This document shows, piece by piece, positions 1-9,263 of a stretch of DNA of 64,000 bases. The stretch lies in NCBI GenBank assembly GCA_002104905.1, contig MCFE01000444.1:1-64000 (forward strand), in the 5' to 3' direction. The notes under the pieces were generated by a model. The model saw only the letters and a program-made list of their open reading frames with translations. It was not told the DNA's origin and ran no database searches. Each line of letters opens with the position of its first letter. Position 1 is the first letter of the stretch. This DNA is from Basidiobolus meristosporus CBS 931.73. Lineage: Eukaryota; Basidiobolomycota; Basidiobolomycetes; Basidiobolales; Basidiobolaceae. A program made the position numbers and the translations under genes.

Positions 1-3000
1 GCTTTTTGGGAGGCTGTGGCGCGCTTTCCTCGTCGTGTCACGTGCTTCATCTCCAACTCAAGCTCATCATCCGAAGCCATCGGCTCAGGGTCGTTCTTAC
101 GAGTGCGCTTGCGACGTCCGGATTTGACCTTTGGGGATTCATCGGCAACCTTACCCTCAGTGGGTTCGACCTTTTCCTCATCAGTGACATCGTGATCGGA
201 GGTTTCACGCTGGCCTCGACTTTCTCCACCGTTCTCTTGCTTCTTTTTGAAGCGCGAGTGATCGGCAGGGGTTCCGGAACAATCTCTGCCTCGGGTTGCT
301 CCTCGTCTTCTTGAGCGACCTTCCTGGATCTCTTTGAGCGGGTTTTGGTCGATCTCGACGAAGGTTCCTCTTCGTTGGACTCCTCGAGAGTACGTTTACC
401 GCGAGTCTTGATCTGGGCTCTTCACTGACATTGGCCTCGACGTGGCTAGGTTCCTCGGGCTTACTTTTCTTGGTCCTGCGTGTGGTCTTCCGTGGTTTGG
501 GGAGAGGCGCCTCCTCTTCTTGCTCCTCCTTCTCTTCTATGGGATCGGATTCCTCGATGGCAGCCTCGGGTTGGGGTGCCTCAACTTCGTGTTGCGGTTT
601 TGATTTCTGACGGGTAGAACGAGGACGGATGGGGGAGTCGACTTCCTCATGTTGGGTATCTTCATCAGGAACGGTATTAGTTCTGGTTGCCCTGGTTGAG
701 CGAGTGCGAGCAGGCTTGGATGTCTCCTGATTCTCGGATTGAGCGACTCGTTTGCTAGCTCTTACGGGGCGAGTCTGGTTAGCGCCATCCGAATTGGATT
801 CTGGATACTGAATAACTCTGTCACCCCTTCGGCGGGATCTAGTGGATCTGGCAAGGGTCACATTGGAGGTGGGCGAGGATTTCATTGGGGTATCATGCTC
901 ACTATGCTCCTCGGTTTCGCTAGAAACTTCTTGTTCGGGTTCCTTGCGCTTAGGGGTGGTTGCAACCTCGGCATCATTCACGTTCGGTTGATCGTCAGCT
1001 TCAGCGATCTCTGTGCCCTCATGGTCACTAGCTTCTGCTTCCTCTGGCAGTGCAACTTCGGAGACTTCTTCCGATTTGTCTTGTGGCTCGACATCCACCT
1101 CGGAATCTGCTTCATTGTCACTAGGTTGCTTTTCACCCACATTGTCCAATCCCATATCATCATGCTCGCTAACCACGGTTTCCTCTGGCTGTTTGAGGTG
1201 GGAGTCTTCAGGCAGTTGGTCTTCTGGCTCAACATTTTCGTTGGTTGCTTCTACATCCGATTCAACTTCTGGTTTAACATGGTCATCCGTGATATCAACT
1301 TCTGGCTGAGCTTCATCACTCTTCGCTTCATCCGACTCCATCTCTTCGTCATCACTGGGTTTCTCGGCACCTGCATTATCTGTAGCCATATCTTCATGAT
1401 CGCTAACCTCAGGTTCCTCAAGCTGTGCGACGTTGAGGCCTTCATCTAGCTTGTCTTCAGATTCGACATTTAGGTCTTCTGACTCAGCGTCAACAACCTT
1501 GGCATCCACGTCCAGGCCGTCCTCTGATTGAGCCTCATCATCCTTGGCATCAACCTCCGCATTGTCCAAAGCAAAATCTTCATGATCGCTAACCTCAAGC
1601 TGTGCAACGTCGGGATCTTCATCTGGCTTATCTTCAGATTCGACATTTCCGTCCTCTGACTTGGCATCGTCAGTGTTGGTATATGCATCCAGTTCGGCCT
1701 CTGACTGGGCCTCGTCGTCCTTAGCATCAACCTCTAGAGTGTCATGTGCCTCGACATCGGCTTCACCACTCAAATTCTCTTCGGGTAAAGCATCATCTGC
1801 TTCGTCGAGTTCATCTTGGTGCACGTTAACAGTGCCGTGTTCCTCGCCATTTTCATCGATTTGCTTATTATCGTCCGTCTCTTCGCCACTTTCGTTGTTG
1901 GGTGCTGTTCCTATCTCTTTCTCGCTCACATCGACAGCAACTTCATTCTGAAGAGTCTCTTCAGTCGCTTCTTGCTCAAATACCAACGTGCTAACATCCT
2001 CCTCCTCCTCCTCCTCCTCCTCCTCCTCATCATCATCATCGTTTGCTTGATTAAGATCGGCATTCTCCGAATCATTGATGACTTCCTCCTGATCTTCCAT
2101 ATCTTCATCTTGATCTTTTTCCTCGACTGCCTTGACATGTTCAACGATTTCGGTTGGGTCCTTGATAGGATCATCAAGAAGAACACCCTCCTCAAGTGGT
2201 TTGCCGGCTTCGACTGAGCCCGAAGGGTCGTTCTCGGGATCGAGGGGACCTGCAATATGCTCTACCTCTGCTTCCACCATTGCTTCATAGCTCACATCTG
2301 GAGTTTCCTCCTCGTTCAGTTCGGCAGCAGTTTCCCCGGACTCCTCTACGGCCAGTGGCTTTTGTTCAGCTTCCTCGTTAGTATTCTCCACCTCGGAATC
2401 GATATCCATCATAGTCTCATCGAGCTCGGAATCCTCTTTGCTGACGGTCACCACTTCTTGATTCGATTCGGAAATGGTGCCAAGCCCCTCCAGGCCTGCA
2501 ATGAAGTCGGAGAAATTAGCATCTTCTATATTAGCCTCGGTGGCTAGCGAGGCTTGGGGGGAGGGTGCGAGAGGAGAGTCTGCTACGCTACTTGTAGGAG
2601 TTACGTTGGAGCTAGGTGTACAAGTCGACTTCGCCGCCAGAGGGGATTCTGGTAGGTGGGCATCACTGCCGGGGGTCGGAGTAGATAGTAGGTTAGCGAT
2701 CGTTTCGCCTTCAATGAAACTTTCAGTATCCATATCCATATGCATGGATGGGGTTTTGCCGGACTGGCCAAGGTCCACCGCTCTTTGGCTAACAACGGAT
2801 TCCGCGTCTACGGTCAATGCGTTGATGGAATCTGGGGTGAAGAATTTCTCCTCGGACGCTTTAGGTGACGGGGTAGCGAAAAGATTGGCTATGGCCTCGC
2901 CTTCCCGGAGACTCTCACAAGTGTCCACAGTGGTGGTAAGCGGCTTGCGAGTTGGAGTGACCACATCGGGGAGTTGAAGAGTCGACGAAGGCGAATCGAC

Positions 3001-5360
3001 GGACATGGGGGAGTGTGGGCTTTCAAGGTTCCTGCTTGGAGGGGTGGCGAAAAGCTCGGCTATTTCCTGGCCTTGTCTGACACTTTCCGATAGGCTTCCG
3101 GAAGTAGGCATGGTTTGAGGAGTGGTGGGTGCGCTATCCTGCTCTACTGATATAGATGTATTCGGCGTTTGATCACCGCTTGCATCATCACCATCTCTGT
3201 CGTCATCTGTATGCGAATCAGATTCATCCTTCTCAACATTAGGAAATGTAGTGACTTCAGAGTCGGAAAGATCACCAGCTGGCGAGGATGGGCTTTCTTC
3301 GGGCTGCAGATTGGCAGCATCGGCGTCGCCATGGCTAGCCGTGACTTCCATTCTGTCGCCTGAGGTGTCAGAAGAGTGAACGGGCGAAACCATTGAGGTG
3401 TCGAAAAGCTCCGCAATAGCAATCCCTTCAGAAATGCTGTCCGAGGTGAATGTCGCCGAGAACGCTGGTGCTCGTTTCTCTGGTGTGGACAATCCATCTG
3501 CAGCTTCTTCGACGAAATCCTCTGACGCTTCGATACTCACGGTGATAAGGCTCTCGGATGAGGTGATTACGTTGCCAGGCTCAGCGGATGACAATTGCTC
3601 GGACCCATTATTACCGGTTAGAATGCTATCCTCGACCGGTTTTTCATCGCCATCCGTATTGGATTCTATCGTCTCTGACTCGTGATTGTCTTGCGATGGA
3701 TCTATGCTGTGCAAGAACTCCTTGGCCTCTTCGGCCAAATCAACACCCTCAGCAAAATCGTCGTTGGAATCCAATGTGATTGGGCTGCTTTCTTTCGCAC
3801 GGAATTGCTTCAGGACGTTCTTTAGCAATGAGGAGGATGGCGTGGTGGGTTTGGCGCAGACGGAGTCTCTCAGAGGGGTCTGCTTGATGGAAGGGGTGAT
3901 TCTACCCTTCTTCAGTGGAGAATTGGGTGGAAGCGCCTTGTCGAATATCTCCGGACTAAGATCTGGCCCGAATGTGACTCGACGTACAGATAAAGGCTCC
4001 GAGGCATCGGAGATCACGTCTCTTAATTTACTGTGTGATAATGCTGGGGTCCCGCTGGGAGTCTTCTTTCCTCGCTTGAGTGGAGAATTTGGAGGCAGAG
4101 TGCGGTCGTAAATCTCCGGGCTCAAGTCGGGCCCGAAAGTGACTTTGCGACGCGGATTCTCTTCCGTGGCATCATTGGTGGTGGTGACCGATGGCTCGGA
4201 ATGATCCTGCTCAGGCTTGATTGCTAGCAAGCTGGTGTGGTCCAGCAGTGAGGATCTCCGTCTTGAGGAACGGCGACCAGGTGAACGAGGTTGCATGAGC
4301 GACGTTGTATCCAATGACTTTCTCTTCTTAGAACTCGCACTGCTCAATAGGAGCAGCGCCTTGGGAAGCTTCGGAGATGCCTCGTTAGCATCAGCAATAT
4401 GGTCTTGCTTAGGCTCCTGGACTTTCTCCGTTGAATCCTCAGTCTTTACCTTCACATCACATGCTTCCATGTTGTTGATTACTGACGGGATTATCTCCAC
4501 GTTCTTGTGATCACTGGCCGCGTGAGCATTGGCGAGGATCTGGCTTGACTGGTTCAACTTGTCACTGATTGTATTCAGCTGACTTTCGCATTTGGCGATT
4601 GCATCCTCGGCTTTGATATGCAGGTCATCCATGTCTGGCTCCTCAGTCTTAAGCATGGAGAACGCAGAGTATTGCGTCTGGTCTTCTTGCTTGATTTGAC
4701 TCTCTCTGTAACTCTGGGCCGTACCCAGGATAGGCCTCACGCTTTTTTTGGATGGCTCGGTGAAAGGGGCCCTGGTGTGTCCCTTGACTTGATTTGTGAG
4801 GGGCGTGGTGGTGCGATTGAATGGTCGTGTGGATGATTTAAGTGGAGTGGCGGAGGCATTCGTTCTGCTGATGGGGCGAAGTGGTTTTGAAACATGTACG
4901 GTTGGCTGTGGCTTGGCCGCGTTCGGAGAGGAATACTCGAAACGGAAGGTTCGGTCGTGGATGGTGATGATATCTTTGTCATTCAGCGCTCTTCGGTCCT
5001 GCTCGCCGAGCTTCTCTCCATTGACCATGGTCCCGTTTTTGCTGAAATTGATAAGGGTAGCCTGCAACGGTGGGGACGATTAGCATCATCAGCCTCATGT
5101 TGTCGTCCAACTCGCCGCTTACCTGACCCTCTTTTTCGAAGGAAATTTTACAGTGGTTGTCGGCGATCTGAGGTAAGTATATACGAACATCGCAGGTGAG
5201 TTGCCTAGAGGTGAATGGTCAACTGCTATGCCCGTTATCAGCCATGAGAAACTTCAAACCATATTTACTTTCCGATAAGAAACTCCTTTTTGTTGATCGG
5301 AAAAGTCTTGAAGTCCCCGCCAACTCTACGGGTGACTATAAAGCTTCCATAATATCCCAT
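1..5360 (-). CDS. Ki-67-like FHA and PP1-binding chromosomal protein, three exons, 3' end beyond the window
   Basis: Exons 5360-5269, 5204-5123 and 5061 leftward past base 1; introns of 64 and 61 nt are GT-AG and keep frame. ATG 5360-5358 is chosen because it gives one continuous FHA domain in residues 7-85 (LIGK, CDVRI, HCKI, NGTMVNG). Residues about 358-387 and 415-445 each hold the PP1-docking motif of Ki-67/Repo-Man (KVTFGPDLSPEIYDRTLPP and RVTFGPDLSPEIFDKALPP, both followed by NSPLKRG or NSPLKKG). The rest, over 1,300 residues, is low-complexity: a four-copy EGxxIAxLFxTP motif, long acidic tracts, then K/R/T/S-rich sequence. In animals Ki-67 coats mitotic chromosomes and recruits PP1; the same role here is inferred. 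The frame breaks at 415-417 and 203-205, both in homopolymers. One extra base at each restores an acidic/basic protein to the window edge, so the stop at 205-207 is probably false. Neighbour on the same strand: Gemin2. Confidence 0.85.
1010..1740 (-). repeat. Degenerate acidic repeat array in the Ki-67-like gene
   Basis: At least four diverged copies of an acidic unit end in a VAQLEEPEVSDHED-like core: near 1590-1640 (VAQLEVSDHED), 1385-1445 (VAQLEEPEVSDHED), 1150-1200 (KQPEETVVSEHDD) and 1010-1060 (VALPEEAEASDHEG). Units are roughly 45-80 residues and alternate with DAKDDEAQSE-like runs. Serines in SDHED fit the acidic CK2 consensus. The array suggests growth by unequal exchange. Confidence 0.65.
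1997..2040. repeat. CTC/ATC trinucleotide microsatellite
   Basis: About ten CTC triplets followed by four ATC triplets, in frame in the Ki-67-like gene, where they encode a Glu tract preceded by Asp residues. Length variation would be expected between strains. Confidence 0.9.
2670..3450 (-). repeat. Four-copy internal protein motif SxxEGxxIAxLFxTP in the Ki-67-like gene
   Basis: Copies are at about 3396-3448 (SISEGIAIAELFDTS), 3041-3090 (SVRQGQEIAELFATP), 2871-2922 (SLREGEAIANLFATP) and 2670-2730 (SFIEGETIANLLSTP). The linkers between them are disordered and poorly conserved, so the spaced 15-residue core looks like a short linear motif under selection. I do not recognise its partner. Confidence 0.7.
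3905..4165 (-). other. Tandem pair of Ki-67/Repo-Man-type PP1-binding motifs within the Ki-67-like gene
   Basis: Two near-identical blocks about 57 residues apart encode (K/R)VTFGPDLSPEI(Y/F)D then LPPNSPLK(R/K)G. The VTF is the RVxF-type PP1 docking site; the following acidic/proline part matches the extension specific to Ki-67 and Repo-Man. Human Ki-67 has one such motif, to my knowledge; here there are two. Confidence 0.85.
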
Positions 5361-5827
5361 GGTTCGAGTTTGTGCAAGTCGAAGGGACAACTAGAGCAGG
5401 ATCGGTTAGGCGGGCCGAATATATATATGTTTGGTGGGGTTGTGGCTAGCCTACCTGAAAACGTGCGGTGCTATGAAAGGAAAGGTTAGTAGAATGTGTT
5501 GAATGAGTCCACCCTCTATTTGCTCTTCAGTGGCTATTCCTTAATGTTCGTAAACTAGCAGTGGGAGATGTAAAGTGTGGCCGGTATCCTCCGCACAAAC
5601 TATTTATTAGCCATCACTCAAGTGTAAACATCCTATCGAGCGTAAACAAATCAGCCATGTTGTCATTGGGTTTTGTCCCTTGTTTTTCCACGCCGAGCCA
5701 ATCAGCCATCTAACCCTCTCTGGTGGACAACACTCATAACAAAAACAATCCGAATTTCCGCCAACTTGGCTATGTTTCTGATTCGATTTATTCAAGATTC
5801 ATCCTCCGAGGTGGCATTAATTTTACA
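5361..5827. other. Intergenic, 5' flank of the Ki-67-like gene and 3' flank of Gemin2
   Basis: Spans from the Ki-67-like start codon to the Gemin2 stop on the same strand. It must contain the promoter of the former and the terminator of the latter. No convincing ORF, TATA box or RNA gene seen. Confidence 0.6.
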
Positions 5828-6917
5828 TTATCCGTCAGAGTTAATCTCCTCCCACAGATCAAGTTGTCCGAAATAATCTATCACAATGCTAATGAGCATG
5901 TTCAACGATGCTATTTGCTCACCAGTGCCGTTTGTCTGAGATGGAATGGTTTTAGCCAGAGGCCGCGCCTACAACGCCACGGAAACCACTTACCAGGTTT
6001 GTGCGTATGGCGCCCCACTGGCGGCATAGCTCTCGAAGAGTTGATATACTGTCGGAGGTGAGCAATTTGTCGACACGAAGAAGCAGGGCAAATAGCCATT
6101 GCGCCTTGGCATGAATGTTAGCCTTGATCCATTCTTTGGCGGATTTCGAAGCAATGCTTACTTGATTTTTGGTGAGCGAGTCCTCATCTAGCCAGTCGAT
6201 GTGGTACTCCAGCAGGGCCAGCGTTGTTTTCTTGTTGGAAATCGATTAGCGTTTCGCTGGGAAAAGTTACTCCGTATTCAACCTAGTACCTGGTCCATTT
6301 TTAGCACAACGGATGCGTATGGCAGCAATGGTTGAGCTTCTGCGGGAGTCTCAGCCTTTGAGGAATCCCCGTAGAGAAGACCAAGCCACGCTGTTTCATC
6401 TTTTATGCCTGGCAAGCCCTCAATGCGGCTTGACGACTTTATGGTTTTCCTTCTCTCCTCGACAGTCTAAAGTTTAAAGCAACATCAACATCCATTGTCT
6501 ACATGGCGCATACCCAAAAAGTTCCGTTACTTTACGCAGCCGACTAAATCGTAGCTTGAACGCCTCTCGCCATTCTGGTGACGGTACTCGGCTAACCGGT
6601 TGTCCTTTGACCTTTTCCGCTTCTCTAGGGGTTTTTGGTATGGAGGTTGGAATGGAAGTAGACGGCTTGTTTTTGGCGATGAATACACTTGGTCGATTAT
6701 TGGCTTCCATGCTTCAAACAGAGAAAAAAGCTTAATGGGTGGGGATGGGGAGGTTGTTCTAGGCGACCTACCGAACCATCCTCAGGTACTCTTCACCAGT
6801 TGTGGGCGGCCCATCAAGATCCACGTCTGCCGTAGCTACTGGTAAGGCTGATCGGTGATTCCAGTCTTCCTCGTCGTTCCCTTTGACATAAAGTTTGGTC
6901 TTTGAATTGGTCGCCAT
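5828..6917 (-). CDS. GEMIN2: Gemin2 / SIP1 (SMN-interacting protein 1, Brr1 family), complete, five exons
   Basis: Exons 6917-6772, 6711-6531, 6466-6290, 6230-5994 and 5935-5828 join in frame to 282 codons plus TAA; human Gemin2 is 280 residues. All four introns (56-64 nt) are GT-AG. Exons 1-2 encode DWNHRSALPVATADVDLDG and GEEYLRMVRMEA, matching the PxTPEEYLRRVQxEA segment that binds Sm proteins. Exons 4-5 encode WLFALLLRVDKLL, LRELCRQWGAIR and MLISIVIDYFGQLDL, matching the C-terminal helical domain (WLYALLACLEKPL, LIRQLARRCSEVR, YFDQRDL). Gemin2 holds the Sm pentamer during spliceosomal snRNP assembly, consistent with an intron-rich genome. ATG 6917 is the first in-frame Met giving the family N-terminus. 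No frame breaks. Confidence 0.92.
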
Positions 6918-7561
6918 GAAATCCACTCAACGAAGCTATTTGCATGTTGCAATTGATATGTTCGGGTTGGATGTGATACGCTGTTGATGTATTCCAGAAT
7001 AGATGGCCAGGAATGGTGAGCCCCTCATTCTAGAATATGTCTGAAGCGACAGATACGAAGTATGGCTGCAGTCACATATCTTGCGGAAGACTTCGGAGAT
7101 AACCAATTCCTGAATCGGATTACTAACAATGGGTCATGATGACTGATCTACGTGAATGTTTCAATGAATGTTGTTTCACCCAAACCCAGTCCAAACTCCG
7201 ATACGCTATTGCACCGATGGCAGCACAAAGATAGCTAATGACAGAAGCTTAAGTGCAAGAGCGAGTGCGAATGGGGTATTTGTGGAATTGAAGTAAATAA
7301 GGATGTGTGAATGCTCAGTGGATGATGTATGGGATTCAATCAACCCCCTTCGATGAGGCATGTTTCTGATTCTCCTTTTTCCGATTTTATAAATTTTACC
7401 CAGCTCCTCCCAAGTGTCGCAACCTGGATTTCTCTATTTTTCTCTGTGGCGTTCGTACGTGCCACTTGTGAATATTCCTATACACACCTCGACCTTCCCC
7501 CTGCCCACCTCCCTTCGATTGCGTGCTAGCAGAGTGCTTTAAATATACTATCGTTGAGCCC
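6918..7561. promoter_or_regulatory. Divergent intergenic region, Gemin2 and CASTOR-like promoters
   Basis: 644 bp between the divergent start codons. It has no plausible coding exon. The last 250 bp before the CASTOR-like start are pyrimidine-rich on the plus strand, as is common around fungal transcription starts. No clear TATA box. Confidence 0.5.
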
Positions 7562-9263
7562 ATGAACATTTCCATTCTTCCCGCGCGTGTGCGCATTCTC
7601 AGCTTCCCTATCAGTTCCCGGCCACTGTGGACACACGCCATCGTGAAAAACACCTTCTTCCCCTCAAGGTTAATACACCATTCAGCTTCGACTATTTCCC
7701 CCGTTTTGTTTTCGTAGTTTTGGTGGGTTCAGTGGAGTTAACCTTTCCTGACCACGGGGTTGTTTGATCAGTGCTTGTTTTGGAACTCGGTTTATCAGTG
7801 AACGTACTATTTGCGGGCCAATTGTTAACCATTTTTCTTTTTTTATCTACACCACCCGCTCGTTGAAACCTGTGCTTACTGCTCCTCCGACTCACCTTTC
7901 ACCTCTTCGTTGCCTCTCGCCTCGCCACTTTTCTCTCGACCGACCTGTTCCCACCGTAGACGGGACAGCTTTTTCAGTTACACCGAGAATGTCTCCGAGA
8001 TCTCCATCATCGCCGACGTCGTTTCCGTGGAGAAGGACTTCTTGCAATCCCCGGCGTTGAAGTCCACTCCCGGGATAAAGATCTGCGAAGACATATTTCG
8101 GGTACTAGAGATTGATAACGCTTACGGAATGGGTATGCGCTTGTTTTCCCGAACCCCATCAACCCTTTCGCTGACCGTATTTCTAGAGCTCAATTCGCGA
8201 CGAATCAACGAACTCACAGGCCCCCTCGCTAGAGCTGGAATCAGTATATTCTATTTGTCGACCTATCAAACCGATTATTTCCTTGTAAGTGGGCTAGGAA
8301 CCGGTTGGTCTCGGTGGGGGTAGAGTACTCACGGAACTTTTCATTTCGCAGATCAAGGAAAAACGGATCCCGTTCGCCGTAGAGACTTTGCAAGCCTGCG
8401 GGTTCGACTTCATCGATCTTGACACGGTGGAGCTAGCCACCCCTCCCGAGTCCCCATTCCCTATGGAGATCCCCGCGGGGAGCTTCAATTTGGAGCAACC
8501 GCCCACCAGCCTGGAGTCGATGGAAAATCTTGGCAACGGCAACTTGCTTGAGCAAGATATCATCGTCCAGGTTCGTCGACAATGTACCAAGATCGTCACG
8601 AAGCACAAGCTTCGACTGGTCGGATTGGACAAGGAGTACCGAGATAATTGGGCCATGACGTTGATCCGCATTCTACTCTACCCCGAGCTTGAGGAGGACT
8701 TCAGGTAATCCCGACGGTTCCCACCACCGCATTTCCGATACTAACCGCCACCCTGCTCCACAGAAGCACCAAGTCTCGATTCGTGTCCTTCACTGCTACC
8801 GAGGATGGGATCTCCCTGATCGTCGAGGAAAGCGTTTTGGCCCAGTTCGAACATTACATGATCAACATGAGCCTGACCAGACTGCCCATGAGGTTGATTC
8901 AGATCGACCTTTCAATTTTCGGTGAGGGTTGGTTTACTCGGCTCTCGGCCTTGCCAAGTGCATCCGGTACTAACGAATGTTTTAGTATGCGACCGGTACG
9001 GAATCGTCCACTCCATGTCCAACCCCCTCAGCGATGCTGGTATCAATCTCATCTACCTAAGTACCACCCAATGCGCCAATGTGCTGGTAAGTGGACGGCC
9101 TCGAGTCAGCTCTCCCAATGTCCCCTAGTAACAATCGCTTTAGGTTGAGGAGGACCACCTGCCCATCGCCCAGCAAATCCTGGAAGCCCTCGACACCCCT
9201 CCGGTAACACCCACTGAGCAGGAGCTAGGGAAGTTTCGTTACGAATCCCACCTAGTCGCTTGA
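7562..9263 (+). CDS. ACT-domain protein of the CASTOR family (amino-acid sensor-like), complete, seven exons
   Basis: Exons 7562-7668, 7960-8132, 8187-8284, 8352-8704, 8764-8921, 8986-9086 and 9144-9263 give 369 residues ending in TGA; each intron is GT-AG and phases agree. Exon 1 (SILPARVRILSFP) followed by RRDSFFSYTENVSEISII matches the CASTOR N-terminus (HILEHRVRVLSV, KFFSLTE). Exon 3 encodes LTGPLARAGISIFYLSTYQTDYFL and the exon 6-7 join encodes MSNPLSDAGINLIYLSTTQC then ANVLVEEDHL, the paired ACT halves of the family. CASTOR1 binds arginine and controls TORC1 through GATOR2. The Ser of LSTYQTD (Ser111 in human) is kept, but the position of human Asp304 is Ala, so arginine binding is doubtful. 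The first intron (291 nt) is unusually long. The start was chosen because it gives the family N-terminus and splices in phase. Confidence 0.85.

Noticed and set aside
739..4836. Several open frames of 60-236 codons opposite the Ki-67-like gene
   Set aside because: They are antisense shadows of a long low-complexity exon without stops; none has a domain or a plausible start context.
5345..5362. GGTTCGAGT considered as a tRNA T-loop
   Set aside because: No acceptor or anticodon arms around it; it spans the start of the Ki-67-like gene. I found no tRNA or rRNA gene in the window.
7910..8323. A 137-codon frame beginning before CASTOR-like exon 2
   Set aside because: Its first 17 codons lie in the 291-nt intron; the splice from 7668 to 7960 gives the family N-terminus instead.
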